Assembly (NCBI GenBank): GCA_050186825.1
Contig: JBFWYD010000011.1
Span: 110,698 to 174,697, forward strand
DNA: 64,000 nt
Origin: NORP233 sp050186825
Lineage (GTDB): Bacteria > Planctomycetota > J058
Direction of reading: 5' to 3'
How positions within the stretch are numbered: position 1 is the first letter of the stretch; each line of letters begins with the position of its first letter. The translations under genes and the position numbers were made by a program. Positions 27,738 to 35,411 of the stretch are shown here, one piece after another. The notes below the pieces were generated by a model that was not told the origin of the DNA, searched no databases, and saw only the letters and a program-made list of their open reading frames with translations.

Positions 27738-28651
27738 CGACTCCTGCCGAGCGCCTCGAGCGGCTCGGGCTGGGAGCCCTCTATCCCTGGACGCCGAAGA
27801 GCCTCGAGCTCCCGGGCGGCCACACGCTCTCCTATCTGGACGAGGGCCCGCAGGGCGGGTCGTCCATGCTCTGCGTGCACGGCAACCCGACCTGGTCCTT
27901 CTACTACCGCGGCCTGGTCCAGGCCTTCGCCGGCGAGCGGCGCGTGGTCGTGCCCGACCACATCGGGGCCGGCCTCTCGGACAAGCCCCAGGACTACGCC
28001 TACACGCTCGCGAGCCACGTCGAGAACCTCACGACCCTGGTCGAGGCCCTCGACCTCCAGCGCGTGACGCTCGTGGTCCACGACTGGGGCGGCCCGATCG
28101 GCCTCTGCTGGGCGCTCCTGCGCGGCGGCCTGGCCCGGGTCGAGCGGGTCGTGATCCTCAACACCTCGGCCTTCCTCAGCCGGCGGATCCCCTTCTCCAT
28201 CGACATCTGCCGGATCCCGGGCTTCGGCGCGCTCTGCATCCGCGGCCTGAACGCCTTCGCCCGCGCGGCCGTGATCCGGGCCAGCCACCGCGGCCTGTCG
28301 CGCGAGGTGGCCCGCGGCTACACCGGCCCCTACGGCTCGTGGGCCGACCGGGTCGCCAACCTGCGCTTCGTGCAGGACATCCCGATGCACCCGGGCGTGC
28401 CCAGCTACGCGCTGGTCCAGGAGCTCGAGCGCGAGCTGCCGCGCCTGCGCGAGCTGCCGGTGCTGGTGTGCTGGGGCGGGCGCGACTTCTGCTTCGACGA
28501 CTCCTTCCTCGAGGGCTTCCGCGAGCGCCTGCCCGAGGCCGAGGTCGTGCGCTACGCCGACGCCGGCCACTACGTGCTCGAGGACGCGGGCGAGCAGGTG
28601 ATCGAGCGCATCCGCGCCCTGCTCGGCCAGCCCGCCGCCGCCCCGGCTTGA
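27734..28651 (+). CDS. oleB: OleB: beta-lactone decarboxylase (alpha/beta hydrolase)
   Basis: 305 residues starting at GTG 27734 within the oleA stop (GTGA). It is a haloalkane-dehalogenase-like alpha/beta hydrolase: oxyanion motif VHGNPTWSFYYR, nucleophile Asp117 in VVHDWGGPIG and catalytic His in DAGHYVLED, with RDFCFDDSF supplying the acid region. OleB removes CO2 from the cis-beta-lactone made by OleC, giving the long-chain cis-olefin. A stand-alone oleB, rather than the oleBC fusion of some actinobacteria, is seen here. Confidence 0.94.
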   Translation: MTTPAERLERLGLGALYPWTPKSLELPGGHTLSYLDEGPQGGSSMLCVHGNPTWSFYYRGLVQAFAGERRVVVPDHIGAGLSDKPQDYAYTLASHVENLTTLVEALDLQRVTLVVHDWGGPIGLCWALLRGGLARVERVVILNTSAFLSRRIPFSIDICRIPGFGALCIRGLNAFARAAVIRASHRGLSREVARGYTGPYGSWADRVANLRFVQDIPMHPGVPSYALVQELERELPRLRELPVLVCWGGRDFCFDDSFLEGFRERLPEAEVVRYADAGHYVLEDAGEQVIERIRALLGQPAAAPA

Positions 28652-30369
28652 GCGGCGCCGTGGCCGGGACGCTCCGGGACGCCGGTCCGCAGCTCACTGC
28701 CCAGCGCGGGAACATCGGCGCCCACCTCCCCCGCCAGGCGCGCGAGCGCCCCTTCTCCCGCGCGCTGGTGCTCCCGCGCGAGCGCGGCCGCGACGGGCGC
28801 CGCGCCTACGCGCAGGTCACCTTCCGCCAGCTCGACCAGGCCTGCGACCGCTACGCCCACGCCCTGGCCGGCCTGGGCGTGGCGCGCGGCGACCGGGTCC
28901 TGATCCTGGTCAAGCCCGGCGTCGAGCTGATCGCGGTGATCTACGCCGTGTTCAAGCTCGGCGCGGTGGCCGTGTTCATAGACCCCGGGATGGGCCTCAA
29001 GAACCTGGTCGAGTGCGTGGCGCGCATCTCGCCGCGGGCCTTCGTGGGCGTGTGGCGCGCCCACGCCGCCCTGGCGCTCTTCGGCCGGCGCGCGCTCGCG
29101 GACGTGCGCGCGCGCGCGCTGGTGGGCGGCGGCCTCGGCTGGTTGCTGAGCTGGGGCGCCACGGACCTCGACGCCGCGGCGGCCGCCGCGCCGCCCGCGC
29201 CCTTCCCCTGCGCCGAGGTCCGCGACGACGAGGTGGCCGCGGTGCTGTTCACCAGCGGCAGCACCGGCCCGGCCAAGGGTGTGGTCTACGAGCACGGGAT
29301 GTTCCAGGCCCAGGTGGCCCTGCTCCAGCAGGCCTACGGGATCCAGCCCGGCGAGGTGGACCTGCCGGGGCTGCCGGTGTTCGCCCTGTTCAGCGTGGCC
29401 TTCGGCGCGACCACGGTCTTCGCCGACATGGACCCCACCCGCCCCGCGCAGCACGACCCGCGCCTGTGGGTGGAGCTGATCGAGGACCACGGCGTCACCT
29501 ACTCCTTCGGCTCGCCCGCGATCTGGTGGCCCGTGCTGCGCCACTGCCAGGCCGCGGGGCTCCGCCTGCCCTCGCTGCGGCGCGTGCTGATGGCGGGCGC
29601 CCCCGTGCCGCCCGCCCTGCACGAGGGGCTGGCCAAGCTGCTCGACCCCGCGGCGCGCACGCACACGCCCTACGGCGCGACCGAGTCCCTGCCCGTCTCG
29701 ACCATCGACGGGCCCACGCTCCAGGCGACCTTCGCCAGCACCCGTCAGGGCGCGGGGGTGTGCGTGGGCTCGCCGCTCCAGGGGGTCGAGGTCGCGATCA
29801 TCGACGTCACGGACGAGCCGCTGGCCACGCTCGGCGACGCGCGCCTGCTCGGCACCTGTGAGCGGGGCGAGGTGATCGTGCGCGGGCCGCAGGTCACGCG
29901 CAGCTACTGCGAGCTGCCCGAGGCGACCGCGCTGGCCAAGCTCCAGGACGGCGAGAGCACCTGGCACCGGATGGGCGACCTGGGCTACCTCGACGACGAG
30001 GGCCGGCTGTGGTTCCTGGGGCGCAAGAGCCACCGTGTGGAGACCGCGGCCGGGCGGCTCTACCCCGTGGCCTGCGAGGCGGTGTTCAACGAGCACCCGC
30101 GCGTCTACCGCAGCGCGCTGATCGGGCTGGGCGCCCCCGGCGCGCAGCGGCCCGCGATCGTGGTCGAGGCGCTCCCGGGCCAGCGCCCGCGCGGCCAGAC
30201 AGCGGAGGAGGCGCTGCGCGCGGAGCTGCGCGCGCTCGGGGCCGCCCACGAGCACACGCGCGGGATCGAGACCTTCCTCTTCCACGAGGCCTTCCCGGTG
30301 GACCTGCGGCACAACGCCAAGATCCGCCGCGAGGAGCTGGCCCGCTGGGCGGCGGACCGGGGCGCATGA
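28648..30369 (+). CDS. oleC: OleC: beta-lactone synthetase (adenylating enzyme)
   Basis: 573 residues if it starts at TTG 28648, which overlaps the oleB stop (TTGA) as at other junctions here; GTG 28660 is an alternative. It is an ANL-superfamily enzyme with P-loop VLFTSGSTGPAKGVVYEH, the ATP/Mg motif PYGATESLP, and the C-terminal hinge GDLGYLDDEGRLWFLGRKS. The usual C-terminal Lys region reads LRHNAKIRREEL. OleC activates the 2-alkyl-3-hydroxy acid with ATP and closes a beta-lactone. It is soluble and is expected to assemble with OleB and OleD. Confidence 0.94.
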   Translation: MSGAVAGTLRDAGPQLTAQRGNIGAHLPRQARERPFSRALVLPRERGRDGRRAYAQVTFRQLDQACDRYAHALAGLGVARGDRVLILVKPGVELIAVIYAVFKLGAVAVFIDPGMGLKNLVECVARISPRAFVGVWRAHAALALFGRRALADVRARALVGGGLGWLLSWGATDLDAAAAAAPPAPFPCAEVRDDEVAAVLFTSGSTGPAKGVVYEHGMFQAQVALLQQAYGIQPGEVDLPGLPVFALFSVAFGATTVFADMDPTRPAQHDPRLWVELIEDHGVTYSFGSPAIWWPVLRHCQAAGLRLPSLRRVLMAGAPVPPALHEGLAKLLDPAARTHTPYGATESLPVSTIDGPTLQATFASTRQGAGVCVGSPLQGVEVAIIDVTDEPLATLGDARLLGTCERGEVIVRGPQVTRSYCELPEATALAKLQDGESTWHRMGDLGYLDDEGRLWFLGRKSHRVETAAGRLYPVACEAVFNEHPRVYRSALIGLGAPGAQRPAIVVEALPGQRPRGQTAEEALRAELRALGAAHEHTRGIETFLFHEAFPVDLRHNAKIRREELARWAADRGA

Positions 30370-31400
30370 GCGAGCGGGTGCTGGTCACGGGGGGCGGCGG
30401 CTTCCTGGGGCGGACGGTCGTCCAGAAGCTGCTCGAGCGCGGCGACCGGGTGCGCGTGTTCAGCCGGCGCGCCTTCCCCGACCTCGAGGAGCAGGGCGTC
30501 GAGTGCGTGGCGGGCGACCTGGGCGAACCGGCCGCGGTGGCTCGCGCCTGCGAAGGGATCGACGTGGTGCATCACGTCGCCGCGCTGGCCGGGGCCTGGG
30601 GCCCGCCCGAGGCCTTCCAGCGGACCAACGTGGACGGGACCCAGCACGTGATCTCGGGCTGCCGCGCGGCGGGCGTCGGGCGCCTGGTGTTCACCTCCAG
30701 CCCGAGCGTGATCTCGCCGCCGGAGTTCGTGCACCACGAAGGCGCGGACGAGTCCCTCCCCTACCCCGAGCGCTTCTTGGCCGACTACCCGCGCACCAAG
30801 GCCCTGGCCGAGCAGGCCGTGCTCGCGGCCAACGGCCCGCAGCTGGCCACCTGCGCGCTCCGGCCGCACCTCCTGGTCGGCGCCGGCGACCCGCACCTCC
30901 TCCCGCGCGTGATCGCGCAGGCCAAGGCCAGGAAGCTGCGCGTGGTGGGCGACGGCACGAACAAGGTCGCGCTGACCCACGTGGAGAACGCGGCCTGGGC
31001 CCAGGTGCTCGCCCAGGAGCGGCTGGCGCCGGGGAGCCCCGTGGCGGGCAAGGTCTACTTCATCACCCAGGAGGAGCCGGTCGAGCTCTGGTCCTGGATC
31101 AACGACCTGCTCGAGGCGCTCGAGCTGCCGCGCGTGGAGAAGCAGATCAGCTACCGCGGGGCGTTTCGCCTGGGCGGGGCGCTGGAGACGGTGTGGCGCT
31201 GGCTGCGCCTCTCGGGCGAGCCGCCCATGACCCGCTTCGTGGCCACCCAGCTCGCGACCAGCCACTGGTTCGACATCTCCGCCGCGCGCCGCGACCTGGG
31301 CTACGCGCCCGAGGAGCGCCTCTCGATGAAGCGGCTCAACGCGCGCCTGTTCGCCTATTACCTCGAGGGCGAGGGCAAGGCGCTCCTGGCCCGGGCCTGA
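30366..31400 (+). CDS. oleD: OleD: 2-alkyl-3-ketoacid reductase
   Basis: 344-residue extended SDR whose ATG overlaps the oleC stop (ATGA). NAD(P)-binding VLVTGGGGFLGRTVVQKLLE opens the protein, catalytic YPRTK (Tyr-x3-Lys) lies near residue 140 behind VFTSSPSVI, and the C-terminal half resembles 3-beta-HSD-type enzymes (GAFRLGGALETVWRWL). OleD reduces the OleA product to the hydroxy acid used by OleC. As last gene of the cluster it completes the pathway to internal long-chain olefins. Confidence 0.94.
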   Translation: MSERVLVTGGGGFLGRTVVQKLLERGDRVRVFSRRAFPDLEEQGVECVAGDLGEPAAVARACEGIDVVHHVAALAGAWGPPEAFQRTNVDGTQHVISGCRAAGVGRLVFTSSPSVISPPEFVHHEGADESLPYPERFLADYPRTKALAEQAVLAANGPQLATCALRPHLLVGAGDPHLLPRVIAQAKARKLRVVGDGTNKVALTHVENAAWAQVLAQERLAPGSPVAGKVYFITQEEPVELWSWINDLLEALELPRVEKQISYRGAFRLGGALETVWRWLRLSGEPPMTRFVATQLATSHWFDISAARRDLGYAPEERLSMKRLNARLFAYYLEGEGKALLARA

Positions 31401-31448
31401 GGAGGCTCTGAAACCAAACCCCTCCCCGATCACTCCCCGATACCTGGG

Positions 31449-31454
31449 TAGACT
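31449..31454 (+). promoter_or_regulatory. Candidate -10 element (TAGACT) for the parvulin gene
   Basis: GTAGACT occurs 44 bases before ATG 31498 and 49 bases after the oleD stop, so the chaperone gene probably has its own promoter. No clear -35 is seen. Confidence 0.45.
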
Positions 31455-31497
31455 GTGCGCCCGGGCCGGCCGGCCCGCCCGAGGAGCTCGAGGCTCG

Positions 31498-32538
31498 ATG
31501 CTGCGTCCCCGTCCGTCCGCCGCCCTGGCGACGCTCCTGCTCCTGCTCGCGCTCGGCCCCGGCCGCGCGCGCGCCCAGGACGGCGACGCCCGGCGCTACC
31601 CCGACGGTGTCGTGGCGATCGTGGACGGCGTGCCCATCACCCGCTACGAGCTCGAGCTCTCCTGCCAGCTCCGCGGCGACTACCGCGAGCTGACCCCCGG
31701 CAGCAGCGCGCGGCGCAAGATCCAGCAGGAGGAGCTCGAGCAGCTGGTCCAGCAGCGCGTGCTCGTGAACAAGGCCCGCGCCGAGCAGGTCGAGCTCGAC
31801 GAGCACGACGAGAAGCGGCTCCAGCTCGACCTCGGGCGCCAGGGGATGCGCTACGGCGGCGGGGAGGGGCTCAAGCAGGCGCTGGAGCGGATCGGCGTGC
31901 CCTACGACTACTTCGTGGCCCGCCAGAAGGCGAACGTGCTCGTGAGCAAGCTCCTGGTCAAGAGCGTGCCGCGCGACATCTTCGTCACCCCGGCCGAGGC
32001 CCGCCGCCACTACGAGCGCAACCTCGCCAAGTACTCGCGCAAGGGCGTGACCCGGCTGCGCCAGATCATCGCCTACCCCGACAAGGACGAGGCCGTGCGC
32101 GAGGCGCCCGCGGCGACTCGCTGGCAGGGCCCCTGGGACGCGCAGCGCTACATGGAGGGGCTGCGCGCGCGCCTGCTCGCGGGAGAGGACTTCGCGGCGG
32201 TGGCCAAGGACGGCTCGCAGGGCCCCAAGCACGACGAGGAGGTCGTGATCTCGACCGCCAGCTCGCTCGACGAGGTGTTCATCCGCCCGCTCGGGAACAC
32301 GATCCAGGCGCTCAAGCCCGGCCAGACCAGCGAGGTGATCAAGACCGTCCGCGGCTCCTTCTACGTGATCCGGCTGATCGACCGCCAGGAGCCCGGCCCG
32401 CTGCCGATCGAGGAGGTCCAGCGCGAGATCGAGCTCGAGCTCAAGGAGAAGGCCTGGCAGCAGCGGATCCAGGCCTTCATCGAGGGCGAGCGCAAACAGG
32501 CCACCGTGCGCACCTTCCTCCCCTCCCAGCCGAAGTAG
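31498..32538 (+). CDS. Secreted SurA/PpiC-type peptidyl-prolyl isomerase
   Basis: 346 residues. A signal peptide (LATLLLLLALGPGRARA, about 1-26) is followed by a SurA-N-like helical domain: VVAIVDGVPITRYELELSC, then EELEQLVQQRVLVNKA. A parvulin-like domain at about 180-300 includes VTRLRQIIAYP, LLAGEDFAAVAKDGSQGP and TIQALKPGQTSEVIKT. Periplasmic parvulins chaperone outer-membrane or secreted proteins. The active-site region is recognisable, but its catalytic residues were not all verified. The charged C-terminal helix (ELELKEKAWQQRIQAF) completes the SurA-like chaperone fold. Confidence 0.87.
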   Translation: MLRPRPSAALATLLLLLALGPGRARAQDGDARRYPDGVVAIVDGVPITRYELELSCQLRGDYRELTPGSSARRKIQQEELEQLVQQRVLVNKARAEQVELDEHDEKRLQLDLGRQGMRYGGGEGLKQALERIGVPYDYFVARQKANVLVSKLLVKSVPRDIFVTPAEARRHYERNLAKYSRKGVTRLRQIIAYPDKDEAVREAPAATRWQGPWDAQRYMEGLRARLLAGEDFAAVAKDGSQGPKHDEEVVISTASSLDEVFIRPLGNTIQALKPGQTSEVIKTVRGSFYVIRLIDRQEPGPLPIEEVQREIELELKEKAWQQRIQAFIEGERKQATVRTFLPSQPK

Positions 32539-32629
32539 GGCTGGTCCTCGAGCTGACAGCGCCAACCGCTTGGTTCGATGGGACTCGTGCCCGTGCCCGT
32601 GGGGCCGCGACGCAGGGGACGTCGGTAGC

Positions 32630-32723
32630 CAGAAACACGGAACAGGAACAGCAATGGGAACCGGGAATGGACCCCATGCATCCACTTCCTGTTCCCGGTT
32701 GCTGTTGCTGTTCCGTGTTCCTC
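32630..32723. repeat. Palindromic dispersed repeat, copy 2
   Basis: Reads cagaaacacggaacaggaac through to ttccgtgttcct and matches the element at 2191-2286 in inverted orientation, including GGAACACGGAACAGCAACAG and CAACCGGGAACAGG. The flanking 430-base gap (32539-32968) holds otherwise only the promoter at 32905. Confidence 0.75.
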
Positions 32724-32904
32724 GGGCGGGTTCCGCTCGCGCCCACCGCAAGGGCGCGTCCGACTTGCCAAAATCACAACGCGGTCTCGCCGCTCCGGGC
32801 CCGCCCCCGGCGCGCGCGTCGCGAGACCTTGCCGTGACATTCGCGCCGCAACTCTTGGCGCCGCATGGCCGCTAGAGAAAAGCTCAATTCCTGCAAGACG
32901 GACC

Positions 32905-32934
32905 TTGACATTTCGGCAAGTGCCCAGCTAGTCT
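32905..32934 (+). promoter_or_regulatory. Sigma-70-type promoter of the first cyclase-fold gene
   Basis: A consensus -35 TTGACA (32905-32910) and a -10 TAGTCT (32929-32934) are 18 bases apart, 34 bases before ATG 32969. This is one of the two best-formed promoters in the window. Confidence 0.7.
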
Positions 32935-32968
32935 CTGGCCTATCAGCCACGGACCGAGGAGCGCAGCG

Positions 32969-34498
32969 ATGGGCCGCGACGACGAGGAGTACTACGAGGA
33001 TGAGGGCGAGTTCGACGAGGAGGGGGAGCTCCCCACCGAAGAGGACCGCCGCAATCGTCTGATCAAGGTCTTCTCCGGCTCGTACGGGATCTCGATCGCC
33101 ATCCACGTGGCGATCCTCCTGATCCTCGCGACCATCGTGATCGCGAGCCCCGCCCCCGAGAAGGAGGCGGTGGTCATCGCGAAGCGCGAGGTCAAGCCGC
33201 AGGAGTACGACGAGAAGGTCAAGCGCGACCTGCACAAGACCCCGAAGATCCAGTCCGAGGAGGTGGTCGAGAAGCCGATCATCATCCGCGAGCAGGAGGT
33301 CGAGGTCACGCAGGACATGCCGAAGGGCACCGACCTCTCGAACATGTCCAACAAGAACCTCGACTCGACCTCGGTGGTCGACGCCTACGGCGTGGGCGGC
33401 GGCGCGGCCGGCGCCTACGGCCAGCGCTGGGGCAAGGGCTCGCTGTCCAAGGAGGGCGGCAGCGAGGGCACCGAGAGCGCGGTGACCGCGGCCCTGCGCT
33501 GGCTGAAGCGCGCGCAGTCCGAGAACGGCCAGTGGGACTGCGACAACTGGGTCAACATCGAGAAGCACCCCAAGGACGGCTACAACGCAGGCGACTCGCG
33601 CTACGACGCGGGCGTGAGCGGCGTGGCGCTCCTGGCCTTCCTGGGCAACGGCCACACCCACCGCTTCGGCCACTTCAAGCGGACCGTCAACAAGGGCCTG
33701 ATGTGGCTCAAGCGCCAGCAGAAGGCCGACGGCTCGATCGCCTTCAGCCACGGCGAGGAGATCTACAACCACGCCATCGGCACCATGGCGATCTGCGAGG
33801 CCTACGCGGTCTCGCGCGACTTCACCCTCAAGCGCTACGCCGAGAAGGCGATCGAGTTCTGCATCAAGGCGCAGAACCCCAACCTCGGCTGGCAGTACGG
33901 CGTCAAGACCGGCAAGAACGACACCTCGGTCACGGGGTGGATGGTGCTCGCCATGAAGGCCGGCAAGACGGCCGGGATCGCCGTCCCCGACGAGGCCTTC
34001 TCGGGCGCGCAGCGCTGGTTCAAGCGCGCGACCAACTCGGCGGGTGAGGTCGGCTACATGACCCCCGGCGGCGGCTCCTCGTTCCTGCCCCAGAACGACG
34101 GCAAGTACGACCCGGTGCCCTGCATGACCGCCGTGTCGGTGATCTGCCGCATCTTCACGGGCGAGCGCCGCTCGGAGGACGCGATCATGAAGGGGTCGAA
34201 GATCCTCCTCGACAACAGCCCCGCCTGGTCCAAGGGCGGCTCGGCCCGCAAGGTGAACTTCTACTACTGGTACTACGGCACCTACGCCATGTTCCAGGTC
34301 GGCGGCGACAAGTGGAAGAAGTGGAACAAGAGCATGCAGTCCTCGCTGCTCCCGACCCAGTGCATGGGCGGCCCCGAGGACGGCTCGTGGCCCCCCGTGG
34401 GCGAGTGGTGCCTCGCGGGCGGCCGCGTGTATGCGACCGCGATCAACGCGCTGTGCCTGGAGATCTACTACCGCTACGAGCGCGCGCAGAGCCACTGA
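32969..34498 (+). CDS. Membrane-anchored squalene-cyclase/prenyltransferase-fold protein
   Basis: 509 residues with GAGGA nine bases before the ATG. The first 30 residues are strikingly acidic (DDEEYYEDEGEFDEEGELP), then a single membrane helix (ISIAIHVAILLILATIVIA) leads to an extracytoplasmic linker rich in Lys/Glu. Residues about 170-509 contain alpha/alpha-toroid repeats with partial QW motifs: ALRWLKRAQSENGQWD, WLKRQQKADGSIAF and CIKAQNPNLGWQYG. The DxDD motif needed for squalene cyclisation is not seen, so it is more likely a binding or structural relative than a terpene cyclase. Paralogous to the protein at 35412-36956. A long hairpin follows the stop. Confidence 0.85.
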   Translation: MGRDDEEYYEDEGEFDEEGELPTEEDRRNRLIKVFSGSYGISIAIHVAILLILATIVIASPAPEKEAVVIAKREVKPQEYDEKVKRDLHKTPKIQSEEVVEKPIIIREQEVEVTQDMPKGTDLSNMSNKNLDSTSVVDAYGVGGGAAGAYGQRWGKGSLSKEGGSEGTESAVTAALRWLKRAQSENGQWDCDNWVNIEKHPKDGYNAGDSRYDAGVSGVALLAFLGNGHTHRFGHFKRTVNKGLMWLKRQQKADGSIAFSHGEEIYNHAIGTMAICEAYAVSRDFTLKRYAEKAIEFCIKAQNPNLGWQYGVKTGKNDTSVTGWMVLAMKAGKTAGIAVPDEAFSGAQRWFKRATNSAGEVGYMTPGGGSSFLPQNDGKYDPVPCMTAVSVICRIFTGERRSEDAIMKGSKILLDNSPAWSKGGSARKVNFYYWYYGTYAMFQVGGDKWKKWNKSMQSSLLPTQCMGGPEDGSWPPVGEWCLAGGRVYATAINALCLEIYYRYERAQSH

Positions 34499-34607
34499 CG
34501 GCGCTTGGACCCAGAAACTCGCACGGCCCCCCTGCGCCTTCGGCGCTGGGGGGCCGTGCTCGTTTCTGGGTCCGCGCCGTCAGTGGCCTGCGCGCGCCGT
34601 AGCGGTA
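34469..34607. terminator. Very long palindrome spanning the gene end (terminator-like hairpin)
   Basis: A roughly 139-base near-perfect inverted repeat centred on tgcgccttcggcgc near 34540. The inner stem pairs GCACGGCCCCCC with GGGGGGCCGTGC, and GGACCCAGAAAC pairs with GTTTCTGGGTCC further out. The arms extend into the last ten codons of the upstream gene, so the right arm is an inverted copy of its 3' end. It would form a very stable transcript hairpin; there is no U-tract. Confidence 0.75.
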
Positions 34608-34609
34608 TG

Positions 34610-34735
34610 AGCGCCAGGCGCAGTTGGGGAGTGATGGCTGGCGCCTTCGAATCAGCGCCAGGGCGCAGTTGGGGAGTGATGGCTGACGCCTTCGAATGAG
34701 CGCCAGGGCGCAGTTGTGGCTGCGCTGACGGGCTC
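34610..34735 (+). repeat. 44-45-bp tandem repeat, 2.6 copies
   Basis: Three starts of AGCGCCAGGGCGCAGTTG (34610, 34654, 34699) are separated by 44 and 45 bases; each full unit carries GGGGAGTGATGGCTG and CGCCTTCGAAT. It fills the gap between the palindrome and the zinc-finger gene. Confidence 0.8.
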
Positions 34736-34769
34736 GACGGGCTCGCGCGGGCGTGCCACCCTGCGAGGC

Positions 34770-35225
34770 ATGAAGTTGCTGCGAGCCACGAGCGCGTCCC
34801 CGGCGCTGCGCTGCGCCCTCTGCCACGACGAGCTCTGCCACGACGACCAGGCCGAGGAGCGGGTCTCGTGCGCCCAGTGCGGGACGGCCGTGCACGGGGA
34901 GTGCGCGCGCGAGCATGAGCGCTGCCCGACCCTGGCCTGCCCGCAGGAGCTGGTGCCCTGGAGCTTCGCCGAGGCCATGGAGCGGCGGGACGGGCCGCTC
35001 GTCCAGGCCGGCGCGCTCTACGGCGCGATCCTGGGCGCGGGGCTGGGCGTGTGGGCGGTCCTCGCCGGCTCGAGTGTGCTGGGCCTCGAGGAGGGGCCCG
35101 GAGGGCTGCTCCTCGCCGTTGCGCGGGTGGCAATGATCGGGGCCTTCCAGGGCGCCGTGCTCGGGATCTTCCTCCTGTTCCTCCTGCGCGCCCTGACCAC
35201 GGGGACCCCGCCCCTGCGCGAATAG
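34770..35225 (+). CDS. RING/PHD-like zinc-finger membrane protein (second copy)
   Basis: 151 residues from ATG 34770 (GTG 34716 is an alternative). A cysteine-rich domain opens the protein: C-x2-C-x15-C-x2-C-x4-H-x2-C-x6-C-x4-C from CALCHDELC to CPTLACPQ. From the third ligand on, the spacing is the same as in the protein at 14474-15157. Two or three membrane helices follow (LYGAILGAGLGVWAVLAG, VAMIGAFQGAVLGIFLLFLL). It lies between two cyclase-fold paralogues in the same orientation, which suggests a shared function at the membrane. Metal binding is inferred from the ligand pattern; the biological role is unknown. Confidence 0.75.
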   Translation: MKLLRATSASPALRCALCHDELCHDDQAEERVSCAQCGTAVHGECAREHERCPTLACPQELVPWSFAEAMERRDGPLVQAGALYGAILGAGLGVWAVLAGSSVLGLEEGPGGLLLAVARVAMIGAFQGAVLGIFLLFLLRALTTGTPPLRE

Positions 35226-35411
35226 CGTCCTCTGCGGGAGTTGCGGTCGCGCTGGGTTGATTTGCCTTTTTGGCAACTCCCTGGGAACTCCCTCCGCTCG
35301 CCCGGGGTGATCGTTGCCAGCAGGGCGATCCACTCGACCAGACGGCACCTTAGGGCGTTCTTGGGGAGAAGGGTGCGCGCATCGCCTTGCCGGAACCGCA
35401 AGGAGCACCCC

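Noticed and set aside
35257..35292. Promoter for the second cyclase-fold gene with TTGATT as -35.
   Set aside because: No acceptable -10 is found at 16-18 bases; the region has only a weak ttgcc-ttttt-ggcaa hairpin and a repeated aactccct.
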